Below, in pieces: positions 27,462 to 36,785 of a DNA stretch of 38,039 bases (its first letter is position 1; each line of letters opens with the position of its first letter). Source of the DNA: a virus; IMG/VR virus record IMGVR_UViG_3300033145_000302, positions 1 through 38,039 of that record, one strand, 5' to 3'. Under the pieces are notes generated by a model. It was not told where the DNA came from. It saw nothing but the letters and a program-made list of their open reading frames with translations, and made no database searches. A program made the position numbers and the translations under genes.

Positions 27462-30086
27462 CTAAACAGCTGTCTTGTCTAAAGTATATGTTGTTCCTCC
27501 AATTCTTAAATTTAAATCTGAACCATCGAACCAAAAATCTCCTCCACTTGGAGATACTGGTCCAGCACCACCTCCAGCAAATCTTATATGAGAATAATTA
27601 TTAACTGAAGCATATAAATATAAACAAGTTTTTAAAGCTCCAGAAGCACTATCAGCAACGATTTCAACAAACCCTACATTGTTTGGATTGTTTCCTGTTT
27701 CGTCCGTAAAGAAGAATCCTGTTTTATCCAGATCTTGATGAACAGCCTCAAACAACGGAACTCCAATTGCATTATGACCTCTAAGGTATAAAGCATTTCC
27801 AGCTCCACTATCAGCTGTTATTGACACCATTCTATTGTCAGAAAGAGAATCATCCCTATCAACAGACAACATTGTTCCTGTGTCTGCCCCAGAACTATCA
27901 TATAAAGTCATTAATGTTTGAGCATTTGCCTCTGGATATACTAACCTCATTGCATTTGTCCCGGAATAAGCATTTATTAACATCCTATAAATATAAGTCG
28001 TACCAATCTTCACAACTAAATCTCCATCAGAATTATAAAAATTAAATTCATTTGTGGTACTACTTAATTGACATCTTTGCCCTGAAGCGGCTGTTTCAAA
28101 TCCTCCAACTATTGAAAGCTTAGAACCATCCCAAGTCATCTTTTCTCCAGAAGCATTACCAATAGAAAATTTATAAGCATCGGTTGAATATCCTAAAAAG
28201 AAACCAGTCCCAGTATCAAAAGCAGTTTGACCTCCTTTAATATGGCCAGTATTTGCAATAGTAATTTCTTGAGCAAATAAATTATTTACATCTATCTCAT
28301 TTGCAGTAATTGCATTGGCCGCAATCTGATCAGCTATAATAGATCTATCTGTAATATGAACAGATCCGTCTAATTGCATTTTACCTCCAAAGCCAATAGG
28401 AAAAATATCTGCGTTCTTAGTCGCAACTCCTGATTTAGAAGCATAAGCCAAAGGTATCTTTCCAACTCCCATTCCATCGGCAAAGTTAGTAGAGCTTTGT
28501 AAAACTGTTTCAGAAACAGAAATATCTAAATAGATAATATGGTCCGACGTTAAAGTTACTCCTCCAGCACTAATACTATACGTTCTACCATCAGCCAATC
28601 TAATCGTCCCGACGCTCCAAGTTATATCTTCGTCATTAGTGGCACTGAAAACAATATCATTTGAAAATCCTTGATCACTTACCGGTGTTGTTTCTAATGG
28701 CTCTTGAACTGTCGCCTCTACAAAATCATCTAAACCATACTGTCTTTGAGTTGAACATCTAACCTTGTAATGAAACTGATGAGGATGATCTGATTGAAAA
28801 ACAACTTGCTCAATATTATAGTCCTGATTAAGACTTCTTTCTGTTGAAGTAATATTTATTTCTTGGCCAGAATAAAGACCAGGAACTTTAGTGATAAATT
28901 CAGCTTTTTCTGCAGGATCTTTAAATTGGGCCAGGATAGAATTAGCCAACTGTGTCGCCTCTGCCACACTCTCGATATTACTATCTCTTATTACATACTC
29001 CCTCACTCCATAAGCAGATTGAGAGGTCGCATCTTGAACAGTTACTAAAGCAATATTCTTTCCTTGCACGCTGACCTTGTTTCTAATTTGGGTATAATCA
29101 GTTTCAACTTTTAAGGATCTATAATCATATTTATTATTAGAATCTGTTAAATCGAAAGGAGAACTAATAGCTCCATCAGTATAAAGATAAATTTTCTTAT
29201 CATAATTCACAAGCCAATTCTTCCCGGATAAATTAGCCAGCTTATCTAAACATTCAGAAACAGAAATATTATCAAAATCTATTCTTACAATATTCGTAGT
29301 ATCGCTTACGTTTGTTATATCGTAACCACTTAAATAAGTTGTGTTGATATCAGCTACGATCTGGTTAACAGTTTGGTTCTGATATGTTTCAGCGACAATA
29401 ATATTTCCAAGCTCTTCAGTCCAATCCTTAAATTCTAAAAGATATCTCTCTGCGAATCCTTCCATTGAACGAGAAATATTAATCAGAATACCACCAAATA
29501 TTTTTTGCTCTGTATCATAAATTGCAATTTCATCTCCAGCTGTTGGCTCATAAGTCTTTACGCTAGATTGAATAAACTCAAACCTAGCAAAGTCTGCATT
29601 ATTATAAAGATTATTTTCAACGCTTAAACTATTTAATAGGATCTCATCTCTCCTTTCTACATCATTAATTTTTATTGAAATTGTCCTAATTGCATATCGA
29701 AGAGATTTTTCAATAGCCGTAACCGGTAAGCTTAAATTATAAGTTAAACTTTTATTAATTAAGATTGTCGTTTCAATCGTATATTTTAAGGATTTTTCAA
29801 TTACCGCAGGAGCGCTAACAATAGTATATTTTAAACTTTTCTCTATGGCTATTATTGTTTTTACTTCATACTTTAATTCTTTTTCTATTGTTTGAGTAGT
29901 TTGAATTGTGTATTTTAAACTCTTCTCAATAGCTGTCGGAATAGTATCGATAGTATATTTTAAACCTAAAGAAACCTCCTTTGTTGAGGCTATCGTATAT
30001 TTAAGAGATTTATCAATAGTGATTATTCTGCCATCAGAACTACCACCATACTCTATTGATCCAAATTCTCGAGTTCCAAAATTCAT
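27462..30086 (-). CDS. Tail-tip/baseplate protein with N-terminal LKYTI repeats
   Basis: An 874-residue virion protein. Residues 25-133 hold eight copies of an 8-residue unit, consensus EKSLKYTI, spaced 14-17 residues. Residues ~140-470 look like a tail hub (Tal/gp27-like): ERRDEILLNSLSVENNLYNN, EIAIYDTEQKIFGGILINIS, CLDKLANLSGKNWLVNYDKK, and PGLYSGQEINITSTERSLNQ. The rest is beta-rich fibre-like sequence with MQLDGSVHITDRSIIADQIA and a C-terminal SPSGGDFWFDGSDLNLRIGG, a common tail-fibre ending. It should form the tail tip and contribute to host contact. Confidence 0.8.
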   Translation of the reverse strand: MNFGTREFGSIEYGGSSDGRIITIDKSLKYTIASTKEVSLGLKYTIDTIPTAIEKSLKYTIQTTQTIEKELKYEVKTIIAIEKSLKYTIVSAPAVIEKSLKYTIETTILINKSLTYNLSLPVTAIEKSLRYAIRTISIKINDVERRDEILLNSLSVENNLYNNADFARFEFIQSSVKTYEPTAGDEIAIYDTEQKIFGGILINISRSMEGFAERYLLEFKDWTEELGNIIVAETYQNQTVNQIVADINTTYLSGYDITNVSDTTNIVRIDFDNISVSECLDKLANLSGKNWLVNYDKKIYLYTDGAISSPFDLTDSNNKYDYRSLKVETDYTQIRNKVSVQGKNIALVTVQDATSQSAYGVREYVIRDSNIESVAEATQLANSILAQFKDPAEKAEFITKVPGLYSGQEINITSTERSLNQDYNIEQVVFQSDHPHQFHYKVRCSTQRQYGLDDFVEATVQEPLETTPVSDQGFSNDIVFSATNDEDITWSVGTIRLADGRTYSISAGGVTLTSDHIIYLDISVSETVLQSSTNFADGMGVGKIPLAYASKSGVATKNADIFPIGFGGKMQLDGSVHITDRSIIADQIAANAITANEIDVNNLFAQEITIANTGHIKGGQTAFDTGTGFFLGYSTDAYKFSIGNASGEKMTWDGSKLSIVGGFETAASGQRCQLSSTTNEFNFYNSDGDLVVKIGTTYIYRMLINAYSGTNAMRLVYPEANAQTLMTLYDSSGADTGTMLSVDRDDSLSDNRMVSITADSGAGNALYLRGHNAIGVPLFEAVHQDLDKTGFFFTDETGNNPNNVGFVEIVADSASGALKTCLYLYASVNNYSHIRFAGGGAGPVSPSGGDFWFDGSDLNLRIGGTTYTLDKTAV

Positions 30087-30126
30087 ATTGTATTATTTTA
30101 GAAGCATTGTATTGCTCTAACTTTTT

Positions 30127-31791
30127 TTAAAAATTACATCCAAGTAATATGCTATTATCGACTAATGGCGACTCTTCTTCTGCACTCCAAGCTACCAAAG
30201 CATCTGTGAAATTATATTTATTTGCTTTAAGATAAGCGTCTGAACGGTCTATGTTAGAAACACGAAGCTCACTTATTAAACCCTTAAACTTATTAGTATT
30301 ATCATATCTTTGTCCAATAAAAAACTCTTCACTTGTTCCAGCACTCAATACTTTTGTGTCTGCACCATCAACAGCAACTTCAGTATTATCTAATAAAAGT
30401 CTGAATCCACCACTACCAAACTGTAATACTCCATAATTCCAATTTACAGCAGAAATAGTCCCTCCTTCTATATCATTACCACCATCATTTTGTGACTCCT
30501 TATAAGAACGAAGATAAGATTTTGTTGTAAGTCCACCACTTCTAAAGTAGAATCTATCTTCAATAGAAATGTTTTCTTTACCACAAATAGCATAGTCTCC
30601 GTCAACAGCGTCAGGCTTAAATATCGCCTCAATAGTAGAATCTGTTGTAAAATCTAAGGCTGTTCCTGCGGCTATATAATCATCACTACCATCAAAATCT
30701 TGAGCAAATCCTGGTTGCCCTGCTATTTGACTAGGCTCTCCAGCTCCTTTTTTAGATCCATCATTATTATTACTTGTAGAATCGTAAATTGCAGAATTAG
30801 AAACTCCGTTAGCCATGTGATAAACAGCCTTAAAGTTAGCATCCCAAACGCTTTCTGCCGGAGTAGAATTAGCCTCTCCTATATAAGTATTATTGTTAGC
30901 TTGAGTTTTATCATAATATAAATAAACATCAGTCGTTCCTGACGCTGAAAGAACTAAATCACTTTTAGAAACCCAGATAATAGCTGTTTCATTAACATTA
31001 TCCCACTTTTCTATTTCTCCATAAATTTGAGTAACTCCATCTGTTTTAGTAAGAGCTATCTTTGTGGCATTAGGATTATAAACACCTGCAACTTCAAGAT
31101 TATCCCAATAAGAATTTATTGAGGTGCTAGTGAAACTACGAAATCCAATATTATTTATTCCTGTTGTCCAGTCATTATAAGTATCGTCCCAAGTAGTCCA
31201 AGATCCATCATCCATCCTCATTCTTACTTGTGGATTTCCAACATCTTCTCGCCACTCTATTTCAAATTTATGAAAAGTATTAGCGGAAATATTATAACCA
31301 GTATCTACCCAAACATCATCAGTTAAAAGATAAACATCTCCACTATAAATCTGAATACCAGAAACAACAGTGTTCCCTTCATAAATACGAATAGGAAAAG
31401 TATAATCTGTTGCTCCACCAGCCTCTCTTCTATGACGAACAATTATTGATCCAGAATTAGCTTGTGGTATATCTTTTAAAATAGTATCTTCGCTAGCTGA
31501 CGGAGAATGATGTATTGCTTTTGCTCCCTCTTGAACGATCGTTTCCTGAACATCGAAATTAGCATTTCCACGCCAGAAACCTTGACCATTTAAATCTCCA
31601 TTAGCATAAGAATTAAAATCATCAAAAGTAGCTCCATTTAATTCATCGAAAATACTAGAAACATCTGTATTCCCAGTTCCTACCGAATCCCCTAATGTTA
31701 AAAGTAAAGGAAAATGAGTTAGATTAGAATCTATGTTTGCATTAGATACAGTTACCTTTCTTCTTTTAGCCCACGTTCCTAACCAAGACAT
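30127..31791 (-). CDS. DUF2341 + LamG-like virion protein, receptor-binding candidate
   Basis: A 554-residue protein. The N-terminus WAKRRKVTVSNANIDSNLTH, FPLLLTLGD and the later TDVYLYYDKTQANNNT are the two ends of a DUF2341 unit, here split by an inserted ~150-residue beta domain (about 50-235). A LamG/concanavalin-like lectin domain follows from about 325 to 535: YHMANGVSNSAIYDSTSNNN, QDFDGSDDYIAAG, FIGQRYDNTNKFKGLISELR. Such domains bind glycans. Located among tail-fibre genes, it is a good receptor-binding protein candidate. Some archaeal and uncultured bacterial surface proteins share the DUF2341-LamG pairing. Confidence 0.8.
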   Translation of the reverse strand: MSWLGTWAKRRKVTVSNANIDSNLTHFPLLLTLGDSVGTGNTDVSSIFDELNGATFDDFNSYANGDLNGQGFWRGNANFDVQETIVQEGAKAIHHSPSASEDTILKDIPQANSGSIIVRHRREAGGATDYTFPIRIYEGNTVVSGIQIYSGDVYLLTDDVWVDTGYNISANTFHKFEIEWREDVGNPQVRMRMDDGSWTTWDDTYNDWTTGINNIGFRSFTSTSINSYWDNLEVAGVYNPNATKIALTKTDGVTQIYGEIEKWDNVNETAIIWVSKSDLVLSASGTTDVYLYYDKTQANNNTYIGEANSTPAESVWDANFKAVYHMANGVSNSAIYDSTSNNNDGSKKGAGEPSQIAGQPGFAQDFDGSDDYIAAGTALDFTTDSTIEAIFKPDAVDGDYAICGKENISIEDRFYFRSGGLTTKSYLRSYKESQNDGGNDIEGGTISAVNWNYGVLQFGSGGFRLLLDNTEVAVDGADTKVLSAGTSEEFFIGQRYDNTNKFKGLISELRVSNIDRSDAYLKANKYNFTDALVAWSAEEESPLVDNSILLGCNF

Positions 31792-31894
31792 CTAATTTTA
31801 AATAAATTAAAGTTAATAACACTAAAACAGCTACTCCAAATATCGTTGCCGGGATTATTTCTTTATGCCAATAATGGTCAAATTTTATATTCAT
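31766..31894 (-). CDS. 42-residue single-pass membrane protein
   Basis: A small gene from ATG 31894 to TAA 31766: MNIKFDHYWHKEIIPATIFG, then a hydrophobic helix GVAVLVLLTLIYLKL and a short basic end. It starts 2 bases below the fibre stop and overlaps the DUF2341 gene start by 26 bases, filling the only gap there. A membrane peptide in a tail operon might assist lysis or entry; no homology is recognised. Confidence 0.55.
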   Translation of the reverse strand: MNIKFDHYWHKEIIPATIFGVAVLVLLTLIYLKLDVLVRNVG

Positions 31895-31895
31895 A

Positions 31896-33647
31896 TTATG
31901 CTGGCACACTAAAATCTAATGAAGCTACTCCGTGATAATTCGTTCCATCCCAATAAAAACTTATAATATCAACTGCATTTGCTCCTGTTGAAAGTGTTGG
32001 GGCTGTTCCTCCTGGCCATTTAACTGTCGCTGGCCAAGTAGCAGTTCTGCTCCCAGTCCCATCTTGAACCAATACTAATAATAAATTACAAGGATTAGTT
32101 GGTGCTGTAAATGTGAAAACTTCATTAAAAGCTCCGAAAGTAAATTTAAATTTATTTCCTAACTTCCAATCAATCGTAGTCGTACCATCTCCAGTCGTTG
32201 ATTGTTGGGTAAATCCTATTGTATGAGCGCCTGCATCTAATTCTCCACCTAATTCTGGAGAGGCATCTTCAGAAACATTCTCTAATCCAGGATTATCTCC
32301 TGTATTAGTGCCAGATGTATTTCCTATAACAACCTTTTCAGCATCAGTAACATAGTTATCATCAGCTCCTAATGCTGGAGCAAAACCTGTATGCCCTGAA
32401 CTAGCATAATCAAGATTAGATAGATTTGCATGATTTGACACAGCTGTTCCTGTAAAGAAAGTATCTGTTACCATTTGGATAGCTGTAAAAGAACCTCCTG
32501 CTTGTGGAGCAACTATCTTTCCTACCAAGACACCAAAGTCTGTTAAGTGAGCTGGTTTTGTTGGTTCTAATTCTGTTTCAGCATCAGCTAAAGAATAAGA
32601 GCCTCTGCCATAAAGAACATAAACATGTCCATCATCAACGTGCCTATATACCCAATGTGTTCCATATTTAGCATTTCCAACATTTCCTAATGTTCCATCT
32701 CCATCATCATATTTGGCATAATCTATTGTGTTTCTAGTAGCTCCCTCTGTCCAACCTCCTATTCCATCTTGATATACTGGCGTAAATTGAGTAACAGCCG
32801 AATCAAAGGCAGCTTGAGTAATTTTGTTAATTCCTCCATAAACTATTCCCTCTGTCATTGTAAAATTGTTTGTTCCAGAGTAGGCGATAGAATTTCCTCC
32901 ATCCATTTCTAAAAACCTTAAAGTTTTAGCTCTAACGTGTAATTTTTCAACACCATCCTGAAGTCTATAACCAGCAGAAACATAGTGAACATTATCACTT
33001 CCATCTTTCATTACCTTACCAAGAGAAATACTTGTTTTGACTGTTGGATAAGGATTAGAAGCTACTAAAGTAATTGTTGGAGAACCTCCATTATAATTTA
33101 AAGAAATAGTATAAGTAGTATCGGCTGATGCAATTGCTTGATTATCTTGTTCGGCTAAAGAAACTTCCTCTAAATCACCAGTTGGGCTATCAGTTGTCCT
33201 TAACATTGCTGTTAGGGCGGCAACCTTAAACGTTCCTGCATTTGTTCCCTCTGTAATTTCTCCACCTGTAATAATCATTGGAGAATCTGCATATTTAACC
33301 CTATCCTTTAATTCCGAAATCTCGTCATAAGTCTTTTTTGTAAGAGCTAAAATCATTAAATAAGTAGAACCTCCTGTATTTTTAGTTGAGGCCCCTGTGC
33401 CTTCTTGATTTCTACTTACCGTTAAAGTGTCTGTTGATCTAGCCGTAACACGGATAATCTCAACATTAGGATCATCTGTTGGATTAGGATAATTAGTTGA
33501 ATCCCACCAAACCAGATTAAATTCTCCATCAACAGACGGATTAGGTAATTTAGCTCCTTCTCCAGAAGCCAAAACAATAGAAGTGGCCGAACCATCATAT
33601 CCGATACTTACTTCTACTCTAGCGAAATTTAAAATTGGATCTAACAT
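31896..33647 (-). CDS. Tail fibre-like structural protein
   Basis: A 583-residue beta-rich protein. The N-terminus (ARVEVSIGYDGSATSIVLAS, LPNPSVDGEFNLVWWDSTNY, NVEIIRVTARSTDTLTVSRN, QEGTGASTK) is a well-known attachment head of phage fibres, where the E-x-x-x-v-T-x-x-x-x-D-T-L-T-V-x-R-x-Q-E-G-T pattern is common. The C-terminus (TWPATVKWPGGTAPTLSTGA, NAVDIISFYWDGTNYHGVAS) is a frequent fibre tip. It should mediate adsorption, probably as a trimer. It overlaps the gene upstream by 7 bases. Confidence 0.8.
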   Translation of the reverse strand: MLDPILNFARVEVSIGYDGSATSIVLASGEGAKLPNPSVDGEFNLVWWDSTNYPNPTDDPNVEIIRVTARSTDTLTVSRNQEGTGASTKNTGGSTYLMILALTKKTYDEISELKDRVKYADSPMIITGGEITEGTNAGTFKVAALTAMLRTTDSPTGDLEEVSLAEQDNQAIASADTTYTISLNYNGGSPTITLVASNPYPTVKTSISLGKVMKDGSDNVHYVSAGYRLQDGVEKLHVRAKTLRFLEMDGGNSIAYSGTNNFTMTEGIVYGGINKITQAAFDSAVTQFTPVYQDGIGGWTEGATRNTIDYAKYDDGDGTLGNVGNAKYGTHWVYRHVDDGHVYVLYGRGSYSLADAETELEPTKPAHLTDFGVLVGKIVAPQAGGSFTAIQMVTDTFFTGTAVSNHANLSNLDYASSGHTGFAPALGADDNYVTDAEKVVIGNTSGTNTGDNPGLENVSEDASPELGGELDAGAHTIGFTQQSTTGDGTTTIDWKLGNKFKFTFGAFNEVFTFTAPTNPCNLLLVLVQDGTGSRTATWPATVKWPGGTAPTLSTGANAVDIISFYWDGTNYHGVASLDFSVPA

Positions 33648-34018
33648 TGTAAATTTTGATTGTTTTTAATAACTATTTCGTCATTAGGTAATATGAAAAA
33701 ATAATTTGTATTGCTCGAACCTCTATGCTTATAACCAAAAACATAAACTCTCGATGTAAGCTTTGCCTTATCATTAACTATTTCTCCAAAGTTTAAATAA
33801 TAATGAAAAACTTGCATCTCTTTAGGATTGACATCAATAATCATTTTCTTTCCACCTGTTACCATTCCAAAACGAACCACCTTGCTTAAGTCTAATTCTC
33901 TAATACTATGAAAAGTTTTATCTCTATCGTCGAACTGATAAATAGTTTCTCCCGGATATTCTGCAACCCATTGCCACCTTTCAGCCTTAACCATTGAACC
34001 ATCAGAAGCTTTATACAT
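33641..34018 (-). CDS. Uncharacterised tail-operon protein
   Basis: A 125-residue beta-rich protein (SDGSMVKAERWQWVAEYPGE, YQFDDRDKTFHSIRELDLSK, YVFGYKHRGSSNTNYFFILP). No family named. It lies between a zinc-finger-like gene and a fibre gene, overlapping both by 7-8 bases, so it is co-translated with tail proteins and may be a fibre accessory factor. Confidence 0.65.
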   Translation of the reverse strand: MYKASDGSMVKAERWQWVAEYPGETIYQFDDRDKTFHSIRELDLSKVVRFGMVTGGKKMIIDVNPKEMQVFHYYLNFGEIVNDKAKLTSRVYVFGYKHRGSSNTNYFFILPNDEIVIKNNQNLQC

Positions 34019-34229
34019 GTTTAGTATTATTAATCATTTTATTGATTTCTTTTTCTCTTGTTTTTGTTAAAGATTTTCCTCTCTTCAAGGCCGCCTTAGA
34101 TTGCTGAAGAAATCTTCTACCAAAATGTTGAGGATCTCTCGGAGTAAATCCAGTTGTACATTTATGGTCCAGATATCCTTTATTAGTTTTCCAACTCTTT
34201 TTACAGATTGAGCAAATAACTTTATCCAT
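34011..34229 (-). CDS. Small zinc-finger-like protein in the tail operon
   Basis: A 72-residue protein. ATG 34229 is preferred over a TTG at 34241. It opens with a C2HC-like motif: VICSICKKSWKTNKGYLDHK followed by C, then a very basic helical tail (RRFLQQSKAALKRGKSLTKT). A nucleic-acid-binding finger within the tail genes is odd; it may regulate or may act on host DNA or RNA. Confidence 0.6.
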   Translation of the reverse strand: MDKVICSICKKSWKTNKGYLDHKCTTGFTPRDPQHFGRRFLQQSKAALKRGKSLTKTREKEINKMINNTKHV

Positions 34230-34233
34230 ATTA

Positions 34234-34737
34234 TTATGCAATTTCTCGATAAGAAAATTTTAATGTCGAAGTCGAACCTGTCGTATCTCCTGCATCTGAT
34301 TGAATTTGATGCACAAGATAGTCTGACTCTCCAACTGCTGTTAAAACACCGCTTAGAGAACCTCCTATACCCAAATTAGCACTTGCAGGACTCGAACTTG
34401 GCATTGTTTCTGTTGCCACAGTTGAATCAGTATCTACCGGCTGAACATAACTTTCAGCTCCTCCATAGGCGGCTATTCTAGCATTTGTTACATGAACAGC
34501 TGAACCTCCCAAAGCACCATCCCTCCATACTTTTAAAGTATCGATTTGAGATGAACCTCCCATATTAGTAACTTCCAATTTTTGATATTTCTCATAAGAA
34601 TTATCTCCTGGACTAATTGGATATGTTACAGGATCTAAATTAGCAGAATCATTAGAACCCATATTAGCATTAGTAATATTGGCTGACTCTACTTCTCCCG
34701 CTCCATTAAATTCGTTTATTTGAACACTAGCTGGCAT
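34234..34737 (-). CDS. Putative minor tail/structural protein
   Basis: A 167-residue Ser/Thr/Gly-rich beta protein (SVQINEFNGAGEVESANITN, YEKYQKLEVTNMGGSSQIDT, TTGSTSTLKFSYREIA). The composition is like that of virion surface proteins. It is the first gene of the tail-fibre/lysis operon, and its ATG lies 8 bases after the T-tract of a terminator hairpin. The product may be abundant because the unit has its own promoter. Confidence 0.65.
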   Translation of the reverse strand: MPASVQINEFNGAGEVESANITNANMGSNDSANLDPVTYPISPGDNSYEKYQKLEVTNMGGSSQIDTLKVWRDGALGGSAVHVTNARIAAYGGAESYVQPVDTDSTVATETMPSSSPASANLGIGGSLSGVLTAVGESDYLVHQIQSDAGDTTGSTSTLKFSYREIA

Positions 34738-34745
34738 ATTTATTT

Positions 34746-34774
34746 AAAAAAGGCATGTTCCTATTGAACACGCC
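34746..34774 (-). terminator. Intrinsic terminator in the tail-operon leader
   Basis: GGCGTGTTC pairs with GAACATGCC (9 bp, one G-U) around AATAG, then T6 on the minus strand. It stops 8 bases before the start of the 167-residue tail gene and is downstream of the promoter at 34805-34832. Confidence 0.85.
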
Positions 34775-34804
34775 ACGGTTAATTTTACCTGCGACCTTGA
34801 TTAT

Positions 34805-34832
34805 ATTTTAACATACTAAAATTTATTTACAA
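34805..34832 (-). promoter_or_regulatory. Late-type extended -10 promoter of the tail-fibre/lysis operon
   Basis: Minus strand TTGTAA - 16 bases - TAAAAT with TGT before the -10; core TTAGTATGTTAAAATA. The -35 overlaps the tape measure stop. The leader box TCGCAGG...CCGTG (34774-34794) follows, as in the portal and protease leaders. Confidence 0.7.
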
Positions 34833-36278
34833 TCTTTGATTAAATCTAAGATGCTGACTAATCTGTTCTGCAATCTTTCTTCCCGAATCTCTATCTAAAT
34901 AAGTTCCTCCATTTATATTAATAGTCATACCTCCTCCAATGTTAGCTCCAACTGGCAAAACAGTTTCTCCTCCATGAACAATCGCCGGAACTGGTTGGCC
35001 AACTGCCCCAGGAACAACTCCTCCAGTATCGAAATTAAGCATATCTTTTATGAAGCCTCCAGCCACACCTCCAATTGAACTAAAAACAGAACCAACAGCT
35101 CCTATTGTTCCATCTATCATTCTTATAATTTTCATATAAATATCTCCAACCCAATTTAATATTCCTCCAACTATATTTTTAATATCATTAAATTCATCAG
35201 CTATAAATCTTACAGTGGCAGTTGTTGACTCTCGAATCTTTTTTGATATTCCATCCCAATTATCTCCCAACCATTTAAATCCAACCACAACACCTCCAAC
35301 TATTGCTCCTCCAATCATAAACGGAGCTAACGCCAATGCCAAACTTCCAAAGGCAACTATGGCCGCTTTTACCGATAATATCAAAGCTCCAGATATAGCT
35401 CCTGCAACTATAATCAAAGCATGTTCGTTTTCACTAAAATATTTAATAAGATCCTTTACACCTTGAATCATCTTAGGTACATACTCCACAATCAAAGGAG
35501 TAATCGTTCTAATCAACTCATTAAACGCAGGCGCTAGTTCCTGCCCAATTGTAATTTGAGCATTTTTAAGAGATGTTTTTAATTTAGAAACAGCTCCACT
35601 AAGACCACCAGAAGAGGCGGCAACATCTCCATAAGTTCCATCTAACATTTCAAGAGTATGATTTAAGACAGCTGTTTTTTCTTCTGAAACAGTTAGCTCA
35701 TCGGTAGTCTTTCCTAACGATACCGCATAATCTTCTTTGGCTTTTGTTAGATCAACAGTAATACCTAAATTATCAAGAATCATTTTAGACTCTCTGCTCA
35801 TACCAGTAATTAAACTATCGAACATATAAGTTACGTCTTGCCCGGTTGCTCTGGCCGCTTTCTTTGAAAGTTCTGCCATTTGTGCAAACTGTCCTCCAAA
35901 ATCACTAAAAGCCTCGCCTCCAATTAAAGACAAAGCTCTAGTCCCACCTTGTAAAATAGTTAATTTATCTAAGGTCCCAGCTGAAGCATCAGCAACATTT
36001 TTTTCAAAGTCCTCAACGTTAACCCCCATATCTTTCGTCATAGAACCAAAAGCATCTTTCACACTATTATACTTACCGGCTGTTTCAGCCATTTTAAATC
36101 CAGCAACCGAAGCGGCTGTTACGGCGGCTGTCATTCCTAAGGCGAATTTATTAGATGCACTCTCGGCGTTCTTTAAATTTTTACTTAAAGCACCAAAAGA
36201 TTTTTCAGTTCCTTTTAAAGCTTTAGAGGCTAAATCCTCAAGTGTTAATTTTATTTGAACTAGTCTTGCTGTTGGCAT
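34827..36278 (-). CDS. Tail tape measure protein (short)
   Basis: A 483-residue tape measure. It has the typical N-terminal helical part (TLEDLASKALKGTEKSFGAL, FAQMAELSKKAARATGQDVT, MFDSLITGMSRESKMILDNL), a hydrophobic centre (LIIVAGAISGALILSVKAAI, FMIGGAIVGGVVVGFKWLG) that may cross the host membrane, and a C-terminal end (TININGGTYLDRDSGRKIAE). At the usual 0.15 nm per residue the tail would be about 70 nm long. It follows the tail chaperone genes. Confidence 0.9.
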   Translation of the reverse strand: MPTARLVQIKLTLEDLASKALKGTEKSFGALSKNLKNAESASNKFALGMTAAVTAASVAGFKMAETAGKYNSVKDAFGSMTKDMGVNVEDFEKNVADASAGTLDKLTILQGGTRALSLIGGEAFSDFGGQFAQMAELSKKAARATGQDVTYMFDSLITGMSRESKMILDNLGITVDLTKAKEDYAVSLGKTTDELTVSEEKTAVLNHTLEMLDGTYGDVAASSGGLSGAVSKLKTSLKNAQITIGQELAPAFNELIRTITPLIVEYVPKMIQGVKDLIKYFSENEHALIIVAGAISGALILSVKAAIVAFGSLALALAPFMIGGAIVGGVVVGFKWLGDNWDGISKKIRESTTATVRFIADEFNDIKNIVGGILNWVGDIYMKIIRMIDGTIGAVGSVFSSIGGVAGGFIKDMLNFDTGGVVPGAVGQPVPAIVHGGETVLPVGANIGGGMTININGGTYLDRDSGRKIAEQISQHLRFNQRL

Positions 36279-36483
36279 TTTTATTATCTATTTGTATTTT
36301 TTGTCTTAAAACTCTTAAGAACCAAGCTGGCTGACGAAGATAGTCCTGGTAAATCCATTTCATTTCCTGGCAAATAAGAACTACCAGCATGTCTTTAGTC
36401 AGCTTACCCTTTCGATAATAATAAGCACTATCTACTCGGGCAACGTAAAATCCACAATCTTTGAAACTTCTTTTATAACAAAA
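36238..36483 (-). CDS. Tail assembly chaperone, second frame (probable -1 frameshift product)
   Basis: This frame is open from 36483 to TGA 36238 and lies one base back (-1) from the upstream chaperone frame. It reads YYYRKGKLTKDMLVVLICQE, MKWIYQDYLRQPAWFLRVLR, the pattern of the second tail-chaperone frame found between the major tail and tape measure genes. It has no good start of its own, so it is probably made as a fusion by slippage before 36432. No canonical X-XXY-YYZ heptamer is evident in the overlap; GAT-TTT-ACG and TTG-CCC-GAG are the nearest candidates. It overlaps the tape measure start by 41 bases. Confidence 0.7.
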   Translation of the reverse strand, partial: FCYKRSFKDCGFYVARVDSAYYYRKGKLTKDMLVVLICQEMKWIYQDYLRQPAWFLRVLRQKIQIDNKNANSKTSSNKINT

Positions 36484-36761
36484 TCAAAGTCTGTTTTTCT
36501 TAAATCAAGAAGTCTATCATAGATCTTCTCCTTACTATCTCCCAACATTTCAACAACGATCTCAACGGCTTTCTTTTGTCTCTTAAGAGCAAAAGCTCCG
36601 CTGATAGGTTCTAATGTATATTTTTGTCCAACTGGTTTAAGCTTCATCTCATTCATCAAATCTTCTTCAAGAGATTGGCTTTCTCTCCCGGTAATCCACT
36701 TTTTAATTTTTACCTTAAGCTTGCTAATAGGCAACACAAGATCAATATATTCTCTTTCCAT
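36432..36761 (-). CDS. Tail assembly chaperone, first frame
   Basis: A 109-residue protein between the major tail and tape measure genes: EYIDLVLPISKLKVKIKKWI, TGRESQSLEEDLMNEMKLKP, then KAVEIVVEMLGDSKEKIYDR and LLDLRKTDFDFVIKEVSKI. It matches gpG-like chaperones, which coat the tape measure protein before tube polymerisation. The conserved arrangement suggests that part of the product is extended by -1 frameshift into the following frame. Confidence 0.78.
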   Translation of the reverse strand: MEREYIDLVLPISKLKVKIKKWITGRESQSLEEDLMNEMKLKPVGQKYTLEPISGAFALKRQKKAVEIVVEMLGDSKEKIYDRLLDLRKTDFDFVIKEVSKIVDFTLPE

Positions 36762-36785
36762 TTTATTGTTAAGTTAATTTATAAT

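Noticed and set aside
27462-30086. Repeats in the tail-tip gene as a CRISPR-like array
   Set aside because: Repeats are in frame, 14-17 codons apart, diverged, and code for protein units. No CRISPR arrays or cas genes are seen in the window.
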